Assembly (NCBI GenBank): GCA_013399305.1
Contig: VXAI01000013.1
Span: 8,772,221 to 8,836,220, forward strand
Source of the DNA: Rostratula benghalensis
Lineage: Eukaryota; Chordata; Aves; Charadriiformes; Rostratulidae
Reading direction: 5' to 3'
Length of the DNA stretch: 64,000 bases
Shown: positions 49,791 to 63,650 of the stretch, piece by piece
Numbering within the stretch: position 1 is the stretch's first letter
How the letters are laid out: every line of letters begins with the position of its first letter
Notes under the pieces: model-generated
The model's database searches: none
What the model was told of the DNA's origin: nothing
What the model saw: the letters and a program-made list of their open reading frames with translations, nothing else
Translations under genes and position numbers: made by a program

Positions 49791-50357
49791 GGTGGCATTG
49801 CCCCCCAGGCTCTGTTAGTCTTCACATACAATCCTTGTCTTGGCCCATACTTGCTGTGCAAAACCAAGATGTCCCACTATTTCACATGGATCCTCCCTCC
49901 TTTGGACCTTTTTGCAGAAAGAAAAAAGTTACTACAGAAGTACCATCCATATGGCTACTCCAACACTCACTCACTCAACATGACTTCCTTTTTAATTTTC
50001 CTCCTGCCTCCACCACTTGATGAAGAGAAGAACAACTCACACTCTTACAAAAGATAGAAACATTTCTGCATAAAGAACTTCTATATTCTCTGAGTGCTTT
50101 ACCATGGTTCATTAGGAAAAAAGTCACAGGGTAACTGCCCACTTCATGAGAAATCCAGTCAGACAACTGACATCTCCCTAAGCCTACATTCAGAAATATT
50201 CCCCAAACCAGGTCTATTTACACACAAGTCACAGTAACACTCAGCCACTGCCATGAGCCAGGAGAAATATACCAGAAAAAAATAAATTACTCTAAGCATG
50301 CATGTTTTTTAATTCCCAGACTCAATATATTTATGCATCATTCCCAAATGAGTTGGA
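49791..50357. other. Unique non-coding sequence
   Basis: No gene recognised. The open frames here (61-96 codons) overlap the MIR remnant or show no motif. Confidence 0.5.
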
Positions 50358-50445
50358 CCTATTCCTATTCCTATTCCTATTCCTATTCCTATTCCTATTC
50401 CTATTCCTATTCCTATTCCTATTCCTATTCCTATTCCTATTCCTA
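50358..50445 (+). repeat. (CCTATT)n hexanucleotide microsatellite, ~14.7 units
   Basis: 88 bp of perfect CCTATT repeats with no interruption. The minus strand reads (AATAGG)n and gives an open Gly-Ile dipeptide frame, which explains the artefactual 69-codon frame over it. Perfect purity suggests it is young and probably polymorphic. Confidence 0.98.
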
Positions 50446-53400
50446 GAAAATGGCCTAGATGACTAAAATAAGTCTTTAATGGAAAAGTAGAAAGGCAGCT
50501 GACTTTACTGACATACAAAAATCAGGATGCTGGGCTTATCACTGACATTTCCCCAGTTTGGCATGCTGGTCAGTTCTGCCAGATTATCTCAGAGAAGTAC
50601 CAGGCCATCAGCTGGAATTAAAAACAATAACTCTTCAGCATTGGGATGCTGCAAACTAAGGTTTTTGCAGTCTGTTGGAGTCGTGGTAGAGGACCTTGTA
50701 AGATGAAGTGGGCTGCAGGAGCGAGAAAAGAGATTTAAGTGTCCTTTAGTAAACAGAACAGCTGCAATGCTTAAAAGTGTCTGCACTCTAAGCAATTTCT
50801 GTCGTGTTTGAGGAAAGAATTGTCTTCTCTGCAATCCCTGTTTCTCTGTCTTACTTATTGTGTCATCTTAAAAATAAATTTCTCTTCCCTCTGAACATTG
50901 CTCCACTAATGCTTATCTTCATATAGATAAACTGTGTTACTTCCTTTATAAGGTTTCAGGAGTGTCATCATGTAATCAAAGGACTGTGATTCCAAAAATT
51001 CTACACACATCAAAAAAGTACGGCTTGTCTTGAAATGACATATTTAACAAAAAAGTTTAATATAAAATTAAAATTTTGCAATATTTTTCCACTCGGCCAC
51101 CGACTGATGACTTCTCTACATTAAATTCAATTTTGGAATGTTTATGCCAACTATGTATTATCAAATCTTGCATTAGCATACATATTCCACCTTTTCAGAT
51201 CAAGATATACTCCAGTACTAACTGGAATTGTGAATTGCAAAGTGTCTTTCTCTTATAACATAAACTTCCTGAGTTTTCCGTCCCTTACATTCACAGCTAC
51301 TGTATTAAATATGTTTGAGCATATTCCACATCTTGTCTAGGGATAACTTACATTATTTTAAGAGATGATATTTTAGAACTGAACAGCATTTCTCCTTATT
51401 AAAGTAATATTTAAATTGACGTTAAACATTATAGCCCGCTCTTTGCTTAACATAGTTTCAACACAACATCTTTTGGTGCTCTGCAGGTAGAGTTTAGGCA
51501 GTACATATTCCTCATGGGGGGAAGGAAGGGGTATATGCCAACAGATTCAAGCTCTGTGATTCCACTGGGTGCTCTGACCACATTTCAGGATGAGAAGCAG
51601 ATGGCAGTGGTTTCCTCTCCTCCCCTTTTTTCCATCATGACAAGCTGAGGTTGTGGAAAAGGAGGCTCTGGTGCACCCCAGCTCACCCATCGGCCCAGGC
51701 ACTGACCATAGCAGTAGTTCTCGGGCTGCCGTAGAGATGACAGCCTGAAAGAGTTCCCATTCTCACTTTGCACTCTATATTAACCTCTAAAAAAAAGTAA
51801 AAAACAAGCTTAGGCTCCCTGTCTGCCACAGCAAATCTTTTTGATAGGTGCTTGTAATGACAGGAGAAACTTAAAAAGTCCTCCTACCATTATTTAAAAA
51901 TGTACTTTATAATATTCAGCAAAGCTATCTCAAACAGAAGAAATCTCTTTGGAAACTGGGTTGAGCAAATTCTAATGCTTGAGAGCTCAACCCACCAGAG
52001 CACATGGGTATAGGCATACATTCACATCCAGTTCTTAGGCATGTGCTCCAGAGCCGTCCTGGATCAAGCCCTTTTATTCCTCGCTTAGGACGCAATTTGA
52101 AAATATATGCCACCATGCGGTGTTATATAATTCAGCTCTATTTGAGAAGGATAAGCCAAGAGAAGGTCATTGCCAGTAAAAAGCAACTAGAAAGGAATAG
52201 AACAGCCTTTGTATTATCCTGTCCTGTCCATTTTATATTTCAGCCTGAAATATACTTGTTCCTACAATATGTTCCAGCATATTCCCTTGGTCTCCTTTGA
52301 TATGACTGGTACAATCCAATGCTACATTTCATATGGAATACATATGAAAATCAATTGATTTTTATTTATTTCTTTTATTTTAAAAAATCACAGGAGAATG
52401 TATGAAAAGAATATGCTGGTAGCAGGACCTGGTAGAAACATATGGGTCAGTCATGTTGTACTTTCAATAAAACAGAAAAGAAAGTAAATGTGAACTGGGA
52501 AATGTAAAAATTAACTCATTCACTCTCAGAAATCAGTGAAATCATTTACTCAGACTCTCTTCTGGTGAAACTGTGGTTTTGCTTACTCCTTCTTTGTATC
52601 AATGTTTAAAGAAGTTTCCAAAAACCTTCCCGTATTTCTGCTCAAAGTTACATGTTTTACAAATCAACAAAAAAACTTCATTAAGGGATGTGAGTATAAC
52701 TTGTTCCATCTCCTTCACAGAACCCCAAGACTAATTTAAAGATAATCCATCAACTTTTTGATTCTGGTTTAGCAGCAGCATCATTATCTGAAGCAAAAGA
52801 AAGAGAGAGAACCATTAGGTGCCATTAGCTGCTTTGGGTACTACTCGGAGTAGCAAACTGATCCCTGCAGATCAGAAACGAGCCATAGGAACGTAAATCA
52901 GAGCAATTTAACCATCATTTTGTAAGTACCACAGTTTAAAGGCATAAAGTCATATATGGTAGGAGCCAGCAGAGGGTGCTTCCTTTTTAGGGTTGGAATA
53001 GGAGTGAATTTCAGGCACAGGAGTAAAAAAAACCCCCAATTTTGAATATTTTTCATTTACTAAAATATTTGCCCCTACTTCAGATACACATTTCTCTTTG
53101 TGAAAAGGGAGGATTTCAAACCTAAAGTATCTGCAGAGTACTAAATCATATGTGTATTTTAAAATACTTCCCCTTTCCCAAATCTGTGTTTGTCGGTCAT
53201 AAGGCAAAGCTTATATAATTTGCATGTAACTTCTCTGCTTTTTTAAAGGAAACAATTTCCCTCACTTAATTCCAGGTAGACTTCACCTAGGCAATATTTT
53301 TACTGCAGCAGCTCCCACTCTGTGAAGCAGTATGAAGTGTCGCTGACATTCTTTAAACTGCTGTTTGCCTTTGAACACTTTTTTCAGATTTCCTCAGGAA

Positions 53401-53704
53401 TTCTCTATAATGAATGTAACATTTTACTGACTCTACATCACCACTAGGGATGCTTAGACCAGGTGAATGTGTAAACCCACTAGCAAAAAATCCCCATAGT
53501 GATTAAGTTTCCAAAATAACCTATTGTCTAGTCCATGGTGAGCCGCATAGATAAATACAATGACCTTAAATTTCCTGGTATGTGCCACTATTACCCCAGT
53601 ATTCCCTCCCTAGGGAAAATCAATATCTTTAATCAAAGAAAAAAAAAAAAGCAGCAAAAGTTGAAATTTGTAAAAGCAGCTTTTATTTAGCAGCCTAAGG
53701 TGAA
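50446..53704. other. Unique non-coding sequence
   Basis: No gene or known repeat recognised. Confidence 0.5.
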
Positions 53705-53815
53705 ATTTGCCTCGCAGCGCTGGCCCTGTTAGCCCGATTCCCAGCTCCGAGAGCCGTACGCTGATGTGAATCGCAGCCCTCAGAAGAGCAAACCACGAGC
53801 GCTAGAAAGGATTAG
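53705..53815. promoter_or_regulatory. Small CpG-rich patch
   Basis: About ten CpG sites occur within roughly 110 bp ('cctcgcagcgctggccc', 'cccgattcc', 'ctccgagagccgtacgc', 'atcgcagccc', 'cacgagcgct'), in sharp contrast with the CpG-poor flanks. It is far too short to be a classical CpG island. It could be an unmethylated enhancer or promoter core, a recently inserted sequence, or part of an unrecognised repeat. No TATA, exon or splice signal is attached. Confidence 0.25.
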
Positions 53816-56800
53816 AGTTCTCAGCCATCAAGCTAGCTTCAAGGTTTTTCTTTCCCCATTATTTTTATGTTTGATAGCACGCTTAAATTAACTACTTGGA
53901 AGGCTACATTTCTCTAACTATGTTGCGAGCAAACAGGTTCTGCAGTCAAGCCGTTCTTTCACTCGGGAACATTTATCTGTAAAAGGTAGCACATATCCTT
54001 GGACGGCAGCCATTCCTGGCAGCAGATCTCAGCACTCAGTAGGAAACCCATGTCTTTGAGTTCTGAACTAGCCCGTACTGGAATTAAAACACAACACTAA
54101 CAGTCAGAGTCAGTTGTTCTTGGAGGGTAAGTGTTTTATAACTGCATGGGGATATAAGAGCAGAGCTTTGAGTTTAAATCCTTTTTTAGAAAATGCTGTG
54201 ATTAACTGCATGACTTCACTTATTGTTAAGGTAACAGATGGAAGTGCCACAGTGAAATATTTCCTTTTTATTTACAAACAATAGAAAGTCTTTCTGCTGA
54301 TAGGAATTAAAACATTACAGAAGCATTGGTTCCACAAGCTTAAATTCTTTCATGCTACCACATGCATTTTTCATGGAAAGTCAACATCTTTAACATTTTT
54401 GCACTGTCTGAATTTTTCATCCATAACTTTTTTGTGATTCCTGTTCAAATGAGTTTGCTTCTTTAGAAAGAATTATGTACCTACAGTATAATGAGCTAAT
54501 TAACTAAAGAACAAAAGGTGCCTTCTGTTATATGTGAGACATAACTAGCTCCCAGACAGGGGCAACACATTCTTTATTTTTAAAGGCAATCCGTATTGCT
54601 GATTTTGATGTCAGAAGCCCTGTATCATTTTGTACAGTGCCACAAAAGGACTGATAAAACATTAAAATGAAAATTGGCTTTAAAAAAACCCATGCGCCAC
54701 ATCTTACCACCAGTATTATGAATTTTGAGAGGTTTGTAAAAGATGTGCACTTTGATCAATTGCAGGGTTTCTAAGAAAAAAATCACTTTTATGCTCTTTG
54801 ACTGGCAATAGCACTGAGCAATGGCCAAAACTGACAGAAAGAGACAGAAGCTGCATAAACAAAATAAGGCAGGGATTTTATTAAATATTAATTCTATTAA
54901 TTCACAGCAAAAATCTTTGTTTATTATGGTATATTAAAAATATATTTTCTTTATTCTAAATCATTTCTCCACAGACACAGTACAACTTGTCAATGCCTGT
55001 AAAGATCTCTTAGCTTGCTAGAAATGCCTCAAGCACAAAGAGCAGTAAAATATTTTTAACACTGTAGACTTAGATCTCAGCACATTTAACAAACTATATT
55101 AAAATAATGATTTATAACAGGGTTACAAGTGAATGGTAAAGAATACATTTTCTTTTAACCAGTCATAATTGTCATTGTACCATCCAAAGGTCTCAAAAGA
55201 ATTAAAAATGCTGTGCAATGGAACTTGGCAGATTCTGCAAGCTGTTATAAGAGAGTGCTACCTGCCTCCAGTGCTCACAAACAGGTATGTGGAAGCAGAA
55301 TGGTGATGGAAGTGCCCTTCTGCATACACACAGAAGAAAAACCCTCTCTTGTTCCAGGGTACTACAGGAGTTACAATAATAATTGCATTGTCAGTACACA
55401 AATTTTGTGGATTAGAGTTGAGGACCCAGCAGCCACTGCTCCACCACCCGTGGCTTCCCAGGTCCCTTGTACAGCTTCTGTATGAGGCAGAGGGTTTGGG
55501 GCCTGTCTTCTATGCTATGGGTCAGCTCAGCAAAAAGGACTGCAAAGAGCTGCACAGCAAATTCACAATAAGCATTAGACTCTAACAGAATTTCTTTCTC
55601 TTCTCTGTGTCTCCAGAAAACAATAAAATAAGTGAGCTTTCTTGTTTAGGGAGACTCATCTCCAGACACATATTCCTATTAAATCCAATTTCTATACCTG
55701 CATCACCAAACATCTAAACAGATCCTACGTATTCAACAGGATACTATCCTCATGGGGTAAAATTTCTGCTATTCCTAATACAACCTCACAGATGTATGTG
55801 TGCTTCCTGCCTATGTTGTGCGAGCAAACGGGTTGGACACCTCTTGTAAGTAATTTCGTAGCAATTTCTCTTTTTACAAGTGTCCTGCAAAAGGCATCTG
55901 AGCGGCATGCACAGAGGTATTTGATTATCAGCTGTATGATGGGCTTACACTATCAGGGTTGAAAACCTGCACATGCTTCTGTAAAGGGCAGATATCCACC
56001 ATTTTCGTTTTCATTTCTGTTTGAATGGGCACTAAAATGGCAAATAATACATACCATTAGAACCATTAGAAGAGCTTCCTATCATCATTGATAATCACTT
56101 GCCTTCTCTGTGGACACTCTGTCACTTGGGGCAACACAAGTGCACACACAGAGAACCAGAAACTCCCTTCCCACCGGCATCTAAGTTTCACAAAAGTTCT
56201 TATCCAAAGGTCAGCTGCCAATCGGTATGTACATATATACACACATGGGTCCTTGGTGGGAATAAATTCCAAGTTAGTTGGCTACAAGAGCATATAGATA
56301 CTACTACTTGAGGTAAAGAAGAATAAATCTTTTTATTTGTTCTTTTGTCCTTCCTGGAAAATGGGATGCCTATACATTCTGAGCTGCTATATGGTCCAAC
56401 AACAAATAATGGCACATAAAAAAATAGAGAGAAGTTTTCATTACAATATCTAAAACTCATTATAATGCCTCTGTATAGCAGTCTCCACCCTCCATTATAA
56501 CGTGACCTTCAGGCCTTCAAAGAGCTCTTAATATCAAGTAAAGCAGTAAAGGAGGAGGCTTTGAGGAGTAACCTCAAAGGGATGAATCTGTTTTGCTTCA
56601 AAATCAGCAGCAACCTCTTCATTTTTTTGAAATCACCTATACGAGATCTTGTTTAGCTGAGAAACACAATACCAAAAGAGCTTCACTCTGACATTCACTC
56701 ACTAAATTGGAACTGCTTGGTTTTGAAAAGAGAAGCTGTACAAGCCTTCAGAAGAGTGAAAAGGCTAAGAAGGATAGCTATGAAACCCTAAAGACTGAAG

Positions 56801-56844
56801 AAACAAGCAAAGTGCATCTGCATGGGACCTGAGGCCATTCCTTT
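53816..56844. other. Unique non-coding sequence
   Basis: No gene recognised. Open frames up to 106 codons (55642-55962) have no family motif. Confidence 0.5.
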
Positions 56845-56862
56845 AAAAAAAAAAAAAAAAAA
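56845..56862 (+). repeat. poly-A run, 18 A
   Basis: Uninterrupted run of 18 A; no retroelement recognised upstream. Confidence 0.9.
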
Positions 56863-58403
56863 GTTTCTCTGTAATATAAAATTTCAAATGTAATGGCAAT
56901 TTTACAAAACATTTCAAATTACAAATTAGAAGGTATTTCCCTTTCTCAAAGAAGCTACAAAGTGGTGAAAGCTCTTTCTTACAACAATATATCCCACATA
57001 GATTTTTCCAGGCAGCAGTCTGTCTCTTCTGGTGCCTTCATCCTCTAGCAGGCTCAGAGTCACAGAACTCTGATTTAGGAGCACTTGTAGGGAGGGTTCT
57101 TGGCAAAAGAAAGGAAAAGCATTCAATAAGTTGTTGAAGAACTAATAGTCTGACAATATCTTGGCTCTTTTGTCTTCATCACACCCTCAATGGTTTCTGC
57201 AGTTTTTCAATAAAATTGAGAAGACACCTACACCCTTGAAAAAATTGAAATTTCCAAAACTTATTACACTTGGTAAAGTTGCCACGTTTTCACAGTTTTC
57301 TGATGGACAATACATGTAAAAATACAAAATAAACAAAATCAGTAATCTCTGTCTTCTCAACAGTGTAATAAATAATCCAGTAATAATTTTCCAACTGTAC
57401 TAATAAGCATGCCATAAAAAAAGGCTGATACTTCTTTCACCTGAGTAGATTAGAAACAGCTATACCATAGTCATAGAACAGAAATATTATATGAGAAGAG
57501 AATCATGAACATTAATAAACCTGACTAAAAATCTATCATTATTTGGATTACCACATTCTTCTATTTAGGGCACAGGAAAGCGTACATTTTTATAAGCAAA
57601 ATTATCTGAGAAATTAACATAATGGTTCATTCCTGAGAAAGATAAATAGCTGATAGGTTGTTAAATTTATTACAGATTTTAGTATACAGATCTTTTGGTT
57701 AAGGAACAAGGTAAAATTTCTTGAAGCACAGTATAACTTAATAAGAAAAAAAAATTACCAGTAACAATATTAAAAAGCATCCAATTACATATTGGCAGCA
57801 GCATCATATCACAGAAATTGATCATAGATTATTAATTTTAATAATCAGCGATGATTCTAACCCATTTAATTAATTGCTTAGTAGTAGATCTAACAGAAGT
57901 TTAATCCATGTTGCAACTACTTGAAAAATTAACCCAACTGTACTATAATTTGATATGACAGTCAGGACTGCAAGTGTAAGATCATTAACACTTCACAGGT
58001 TATACCCTGAAGTAAATCTTACAAGAAGTTCACATAAATAAGGACAGATTTACACAATTATGTAGTTATGAGTATCACTGCATTTCTAACCATAAGTGAA
58101 TTCTTCTCAATTTGCTATTCATTTGACTTTGATATGCATAAAAACCGCAATCCAACAGAAAACAAGTCAACTCATTTTTCCTTTTTTCTTATTTGGTTTC
58201 AGGACATTTATATATCAGGTAGAAGTATACGAACCAAGACGGTTTCATCTAAGAGAATTTTTGCTTGTGAAAGAATTCAGAAAAGTTTCATTTGTTCCAC
58301 TTAGGTTTGCATTTTTGCCTATTGTTTGACTGGAGTGCTATAAGAGACTTATAAGGAGTTAAAGAAAAGTTAAATTTGGCAAATACAAGACTCCTCTCTG
58401 GAC
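56863..58403. other. Unique AT-rich non-coding sequence
   Basis: No gene or known repeat recognised. Confidence 0.5.

Positions 58404-58432
<29 letters not shown>
58404..58432 (+). repeat. poly-A run, 29 A
   Basis: Uninterrupted run of 29 A; no retroelement recognised upstream. Confidence 0.9.
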
Positions 58433-58434
<2 letters not shown>

Positions 58435-61400
58435 GCTGAGAATAATGATAAAAAATAATTAGATAACCCCTGTGGTGGAAACATCAATATTTTGGAACTC
58501 TTTTAAAATAAAAAATGCAAAGACAAGGGAGCTCTCTACTTTCTAAGGGAGCTCTTCATTGGTATTTGAAACTGAACAAGTCAAAAATGAAACTGCAGCA
58601 CACCACACTCTGATCAAACACATTAGCTTGTAAAATTTCTCACCTCTGTGGAGCCACTGATGACATTGTTTAGTTTTTATCTGATAGGGAGTGAAGGGGA
58701 ACTGGGAATGTATTATTTCAGGAGATTATAAATAACTGTACATTAAAGACCCGTAGCCTTGAAAGCTGTTTTTTTCTTTTCTTTTCAGTAACCTAGCAAG
58801 TTTTAATTTTTGTAGATAAAGAATTTCTAGATTGCAATAAACACAATATATCTGCCAGTCAACCCATATTGTTTGACCCTAAAATACTCCCAGATGACTA
58901 CGGTAACCATTGGTTGGCACTTAATGCCACTAACCTGGGGAACTCTACCTTAAAATGAGAAATGCAGCTAAAGATCACATTTAAAGGGAAAAAAAAAAAA
59001 AAGAAAAAGAAAAAAGTGACTAAAAACCCCCTAAAGACTAAAAGAGAAGAAAAAAATAAGTTATTTGGATTTGGTAAAAGCAGCTCTGTTGGTTAGTTAC
59101 AACGCAGTTAAATCTTGAACAAGTAGACTAGATTTCATGCTTGATTTTAAAATGTGACCAGTGGATACACTTGCATAAAAAATACCAAAAAGCCCAACAA
59201 ACCACAACCAAAAAACCCCAGGTGTTTATAGAGGTAAGAAATTTGTCTTTGTTTATGAAAGCAAGAAAAAAATATTTTGCAACAACCCTGAAAAAAAGAA
59301 TTTCACAGTATTTTATACAAAATACAAGTAACTTTTTTTCAAAGAATTGCCCTTTGAGGAACTGTTCTATCAAATGTGGAGATTAAGTCAGTCATTGGGC
59401 AAAGGCTTAATACAATGAAAATGTCAGAGCAGTTTTTACCACAGAATGGCTATGGAGACCCTCTTAATATAAATTTTGTCCTTCAATAACCCCAAGAGAA
59501 CTTCAGGATCACTGCATGTTTGTGAGTATGCTGGAAAAGTACTTTCAACAGTGGATATCACCACTCTTTTACAGATAGACAAGTAAGCCTATGCTTTTCT
59601 ATCTTTTTCTCATTAATAATCCACCCTCACTGATGAACATACTCATTCACTCTGGAAAATACCTGATGACTCAATGTTCATGTTAAGTACTAGGTAGACG
59701 TGTCTCATCTAAAAAGAAGGAATCTTACATTTTATGGAAAAATACACAAAATTGTGAAGAGTGTTGAGTTTATGATGACAATTAAGGGATTTTATTACTT
59801 CACTAATATTATGCAGCATTTTATAAATTTGTTAGTCTTGCTAACTGTTACTACTGGCAGCCAATTGATAAAATTATTCCAGTACTTCTAACTTCATAAT
59901 CGAGTTTTCCAGTTCCCAAACTTAAATCTTCAGGTTTTTGCATCAATTCTATGAAAATATAGATGGGAAGGTTCAACACACAAGATTTTAAATGATCAGC
60001 ATTTTGAATGACTGAAATCACTGCATTCTTTCTTTCTTGAAAAGTTTACAGTGGTGCTGACTTGGTCACAGACTTTGAGAACTGGTAGATTTCTTTTCAC
60101 TTTCTTCTAAATGTGCACATGCAAGTAGTGTTTTACATCACTGTTTTAATTTTTGTGGCTATCACCATTCTGAACTATTTGCACTTACAATTTTTTAACA
60201 CAGCTCTTTCTTATGAAATATTAAATGAAGTAATCACTGCATGCTTGGTTAGCAAGTATCTGCTTGAAAACTGCATTCTTCTTGAAACGCCAAAATAGTA
60301 TCCTTAATTCTACTGATAATTTGCCATAAGCATTAATTTAATTGATGAATAGTTCCTCCTCTCTTTTCAATATTCCTCTTCAAACCCACCTGAACATCTA
60401 CAGTAAGTTATTTGGACAATATTGCAACATTTAAAAAAATGTTTTCTACTGTCAGACATTTTTATTAATTGGAAGTGAAAGTTATTTATTTTTTATACTC
60501 TGCATTCAGACAGCTCACATTTAGTGCAATTTGGTACAGTACACGAAACTATTTAAATATTGCTTTCAACTTTTTGGAGCCTTTTGTTTTACCAGACTTC
60601 TGTGTTACTTCACTATGCAATTTACTGAAGGCTAGTAATTATTAGGACATGTGGTAGGCGTTTATCACCAGTAACATCACACAACCCACTCTATGATCAA
60701 GATACAATAGGGCAAATGGTACAATTAAAGGCATATTCTTTGGTGCATAACAATAGAAGCCTTGTGACATGGCAAGATTAAGAAAAGACTCAAACATCCT
60801 TAAAACTACTCATTACCACCAGTTAAAATGTGCATGTCTGACCTTTATGGTAATCAGTAGTACTCCACTTGTGCACTATAGAGCTAAATAAGCTTTATTT
60901 TAGAGACACAGAATTCTTTGCAGTGACCTGCAGTTAACTTAGCTGATCTCAGAGCTGATGCTTACAATGAATCAACCCATCAGTGGTCATAATGATAGGC
61001 CATCATCTTTATCAACCAGTTTATGATGACAGGCAGAAAACAGTACTGTAGATTTCCTGCCAAGTGGAGTAGTATTTAAATGTTGACTGCTACATACATC
61101 AGATTAACAAGGTTGCAAAGTTACTGAGAATCCCATTCCCTGGGGTGCAGATTCACCCTGTGGTGCTATTATACAATAAGGTATATCAAAGATAATTGCT
61201 TAGTTTATTATCCTGTTGTCTTTTATGTCAGCCCCTAATTGTGAATTCAGAAGCCTCTTGATCTCCAGTTCCTTATGGACCTGTTATTAACCCCATTCAC
61301 TTTAATTAGGATTTATTACTATTTTTATTATTAAAGTGCAGAATTTTTTAAAATAGATGTTTCCAAATAACCCACAATTCCTTCATATGGCTTCAGTAAA

Positions 61401-61955
61401 AGAGAGATTGATGGGATATTGTAAAGTCAGCATTGTAAATACCAGTCTCTCAAGATCCTTTGCCATCCTCTGACAAAATCTGGCTTATAGAGATTCAGAA
61501 TTTGTTACCCAGAGGTACTTTAATATTCTATTACAGAGCACATAAACATACCAAGATTTCTGTGGTAAAGCCAGGTTATTTTAGTTCTGTATGACTTTAT
61601 AGAACCATGCCATGCTACCAGGAAAGTGCAAGGTGGTTTATGTCACAGTGACTGTCTTCCCCACAGCCCTGAAGCATGGTGGTCAAGCTTCCATCGTTCT
61701 TGTCCTGCATTTGCAGAGAACAATTTAAGCACATTCCCATGAAAAGCCACATGAAACCTACAGAACCTAGAAACAGTTAAAAAACTATGGCCTGGCTAGT
61801 ACAGATAAGTAGTCATTCATAATTCCTCCTAATGTATACAATATTAATCTGTATGTACCTAGAAAATCTGACTACTTCCTATACTTCAAAGTCATTGCCT
61901 TTGCTACGAGACCTAGAAAGTGCTTCAGGATTCATTATGACATGTGGAATATATA
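58433..61955. other. Unique AT-rich non-coding sequence
   Basis: No gene recognised. An imperfect A-rich tract lies at 58989-59015. A short direct repeat ('aagggagctct' twice, about 20 bp apart) lies at about 58525-58555. Confidence 0.5.
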
Positions 61956-62105
61956 AGCAATAAGGCATGACAGGGAGTGTGGTTATCATAAGATAATCAC
62001 ACCCCTGGGTCATTACAAAGCATGAGGTGCAGCCGAGCACCTCTCATTCCCCCTGGGGTGTGATTATATCATGATAAGCACACTTCATGCAGTTACCTTA
62101 TTGCT
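61956..62105. repeat. 150-bp near-palindrome with long arms
   Basis: The outer 10 bases are a perfect inverted pair (AGCAATAAGG at 61956 against CCTTATTGCT ending at 62105). Inward, 'gagtgtggttatcataagat' pairs with the complement of 'atcatgataagcacact', and 'ataatcacacccc' pairs with the complement of 'ggggtgtgattat'. The centre is a perfect 7-bp stem GAGGTGC (62024-62030) / GCACCTC (62037-62043) around a six-base loop. Arms total about 70 bp each with small indels. This is the architecture of a non-autonomous DNA transposon hairpin or of an amniote palindromic low-copy repeat. If transcribed on either strand it would fold into one long hairpin RNA. Confidence 0.85.
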
Positions 62106-62446
62106 TTTATAAAAAGTCTTTGTTGGGAAGAAAAACTGTATTTTTTACTTAAAGATGATAAAGTTGCCAGTTTACAATGTTGAGCAGTACTTTCTGCTAA
62201 GCTCAATGGTTTATATGTATTAATCTACTCCTTTAGAATGTGCATCTGCCAAAGCCGATCCGAACTCATCAGTCAAAGGGGGTTTCCATAATTCAGCATG
62301 TGTTCGAATGATCCAGCTAGAAAGAACATGTGCATCTCCCAGACAATCCCATAGCTGTTGACTGCTCACTGGACACTTATTTCTTTTCTCGAAAAAAAAC
62401 CCAAAACCCAAACCAGCAACAACAGGAACAAAAATAAAGAAACACC

Positions 62447-62472
<26 letters not shown>
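62447..62472 (+). repeat. poly-A run, 26 A
   Basis: Uninterrupted run of 26 A following an A/C-rich segment (62389-62446). Confidence 0.9.
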
Positions 62473-62477
<5 letters not shown>

Positions 62478-63650
62478 CGACAACAACTTAAGTTGTTTAA
62501 ATAAAAGTAAAATGAATTAATGTCTTAAACACATACATTTCAAATAAAAGGTAGGCTTCGGTAACTGGAAAAGAATTCAACCTGCAAAACAAGAAAAAGT
62601 TTCTAACTTGCTTTTGCCCCTGGTAGATGTTATCCCACAAATTAAGGGTGACAACTTAATTTAGGGTCCTAGATAAACTACAAAATCCCACTGCTGTCAT
62701 TCAGATTGTAGCCTAAGGGGTCTAATGTGATCTTTTGGATTTACAAACACCTGCCTTGGATTATGCCATATGTCTTCTTAGTGGCTCCAGGGGTGTATGC
62801 TCTGTCCAGTGTTCGGCTCATTTTGTGCTTTAAGAATGCATAACTGCACACAGGATATGAAGGTTTGCATCCATTTACAATTTATCAAGTGTGATGGCCA
62901 TGTTCTGATTTCAGAGGAATTCAATGGTCTGGAAAGGGGCATATGTATGGGCTGGATTTGGCCCTGGGCCATTTATGAATATAGGTAACACTTTTCACCT
63001 AACATGAGCAAGTCACAAATTCAACTGTTTAATTTAAATAGGTCCTTGTCACCGTATCTTCCAGATTTAAGAGGCAGGGTTAGGAACACTGTCAGTATCC
63101 TAGATGAAAAAGAAAAATTCCACCAGCCTTCTATCTTCCAAGATTTGGTTTGACACCGTGCTCTCACTACCCAAAGATGCATAAAATCTTGCTTCTTCCA
63201 AAAACAATTTGAACTCTACCATTTTGTCTTTCCATTTTAATCATATAGAGGTACAAGATTTTTATATACTTATTTGACTTTTTTCTTTTAAATGCTGTCA
63301 GTTCCTCTTTCAACTGGAATTTTGTTTTTTAATATTATTTTTAAATTATTACCTATAGTATGTATAATATATTTTATATAAAATAAATATATGTAACTTG
63401 TATTATACTACAATTATTCCCCCAAAAGCAAAGTTATATCAAAAGATATATTTCTGATGCATATCCTTAGAAATCTATAGATTTATGACAAAGAATCTGT
63501 CCTTTCAAATAACAATGATATGAATCACAAGATAATTTAATAATAATAGTAATAGCAGAACGCAATTGAGAAATAAAAAGTAAGGATGTAACAAGAGAAC
63601 ATAAAGATAATTTTTTGGCTAATTTTAGCATTTTTCATGTGATATATACC

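Noticed and set aside
50309..50518. Minus-strand frame with a long Gly-Ile repeat
   Set aside because: It is just the translation of the CCTATT microsatellite.
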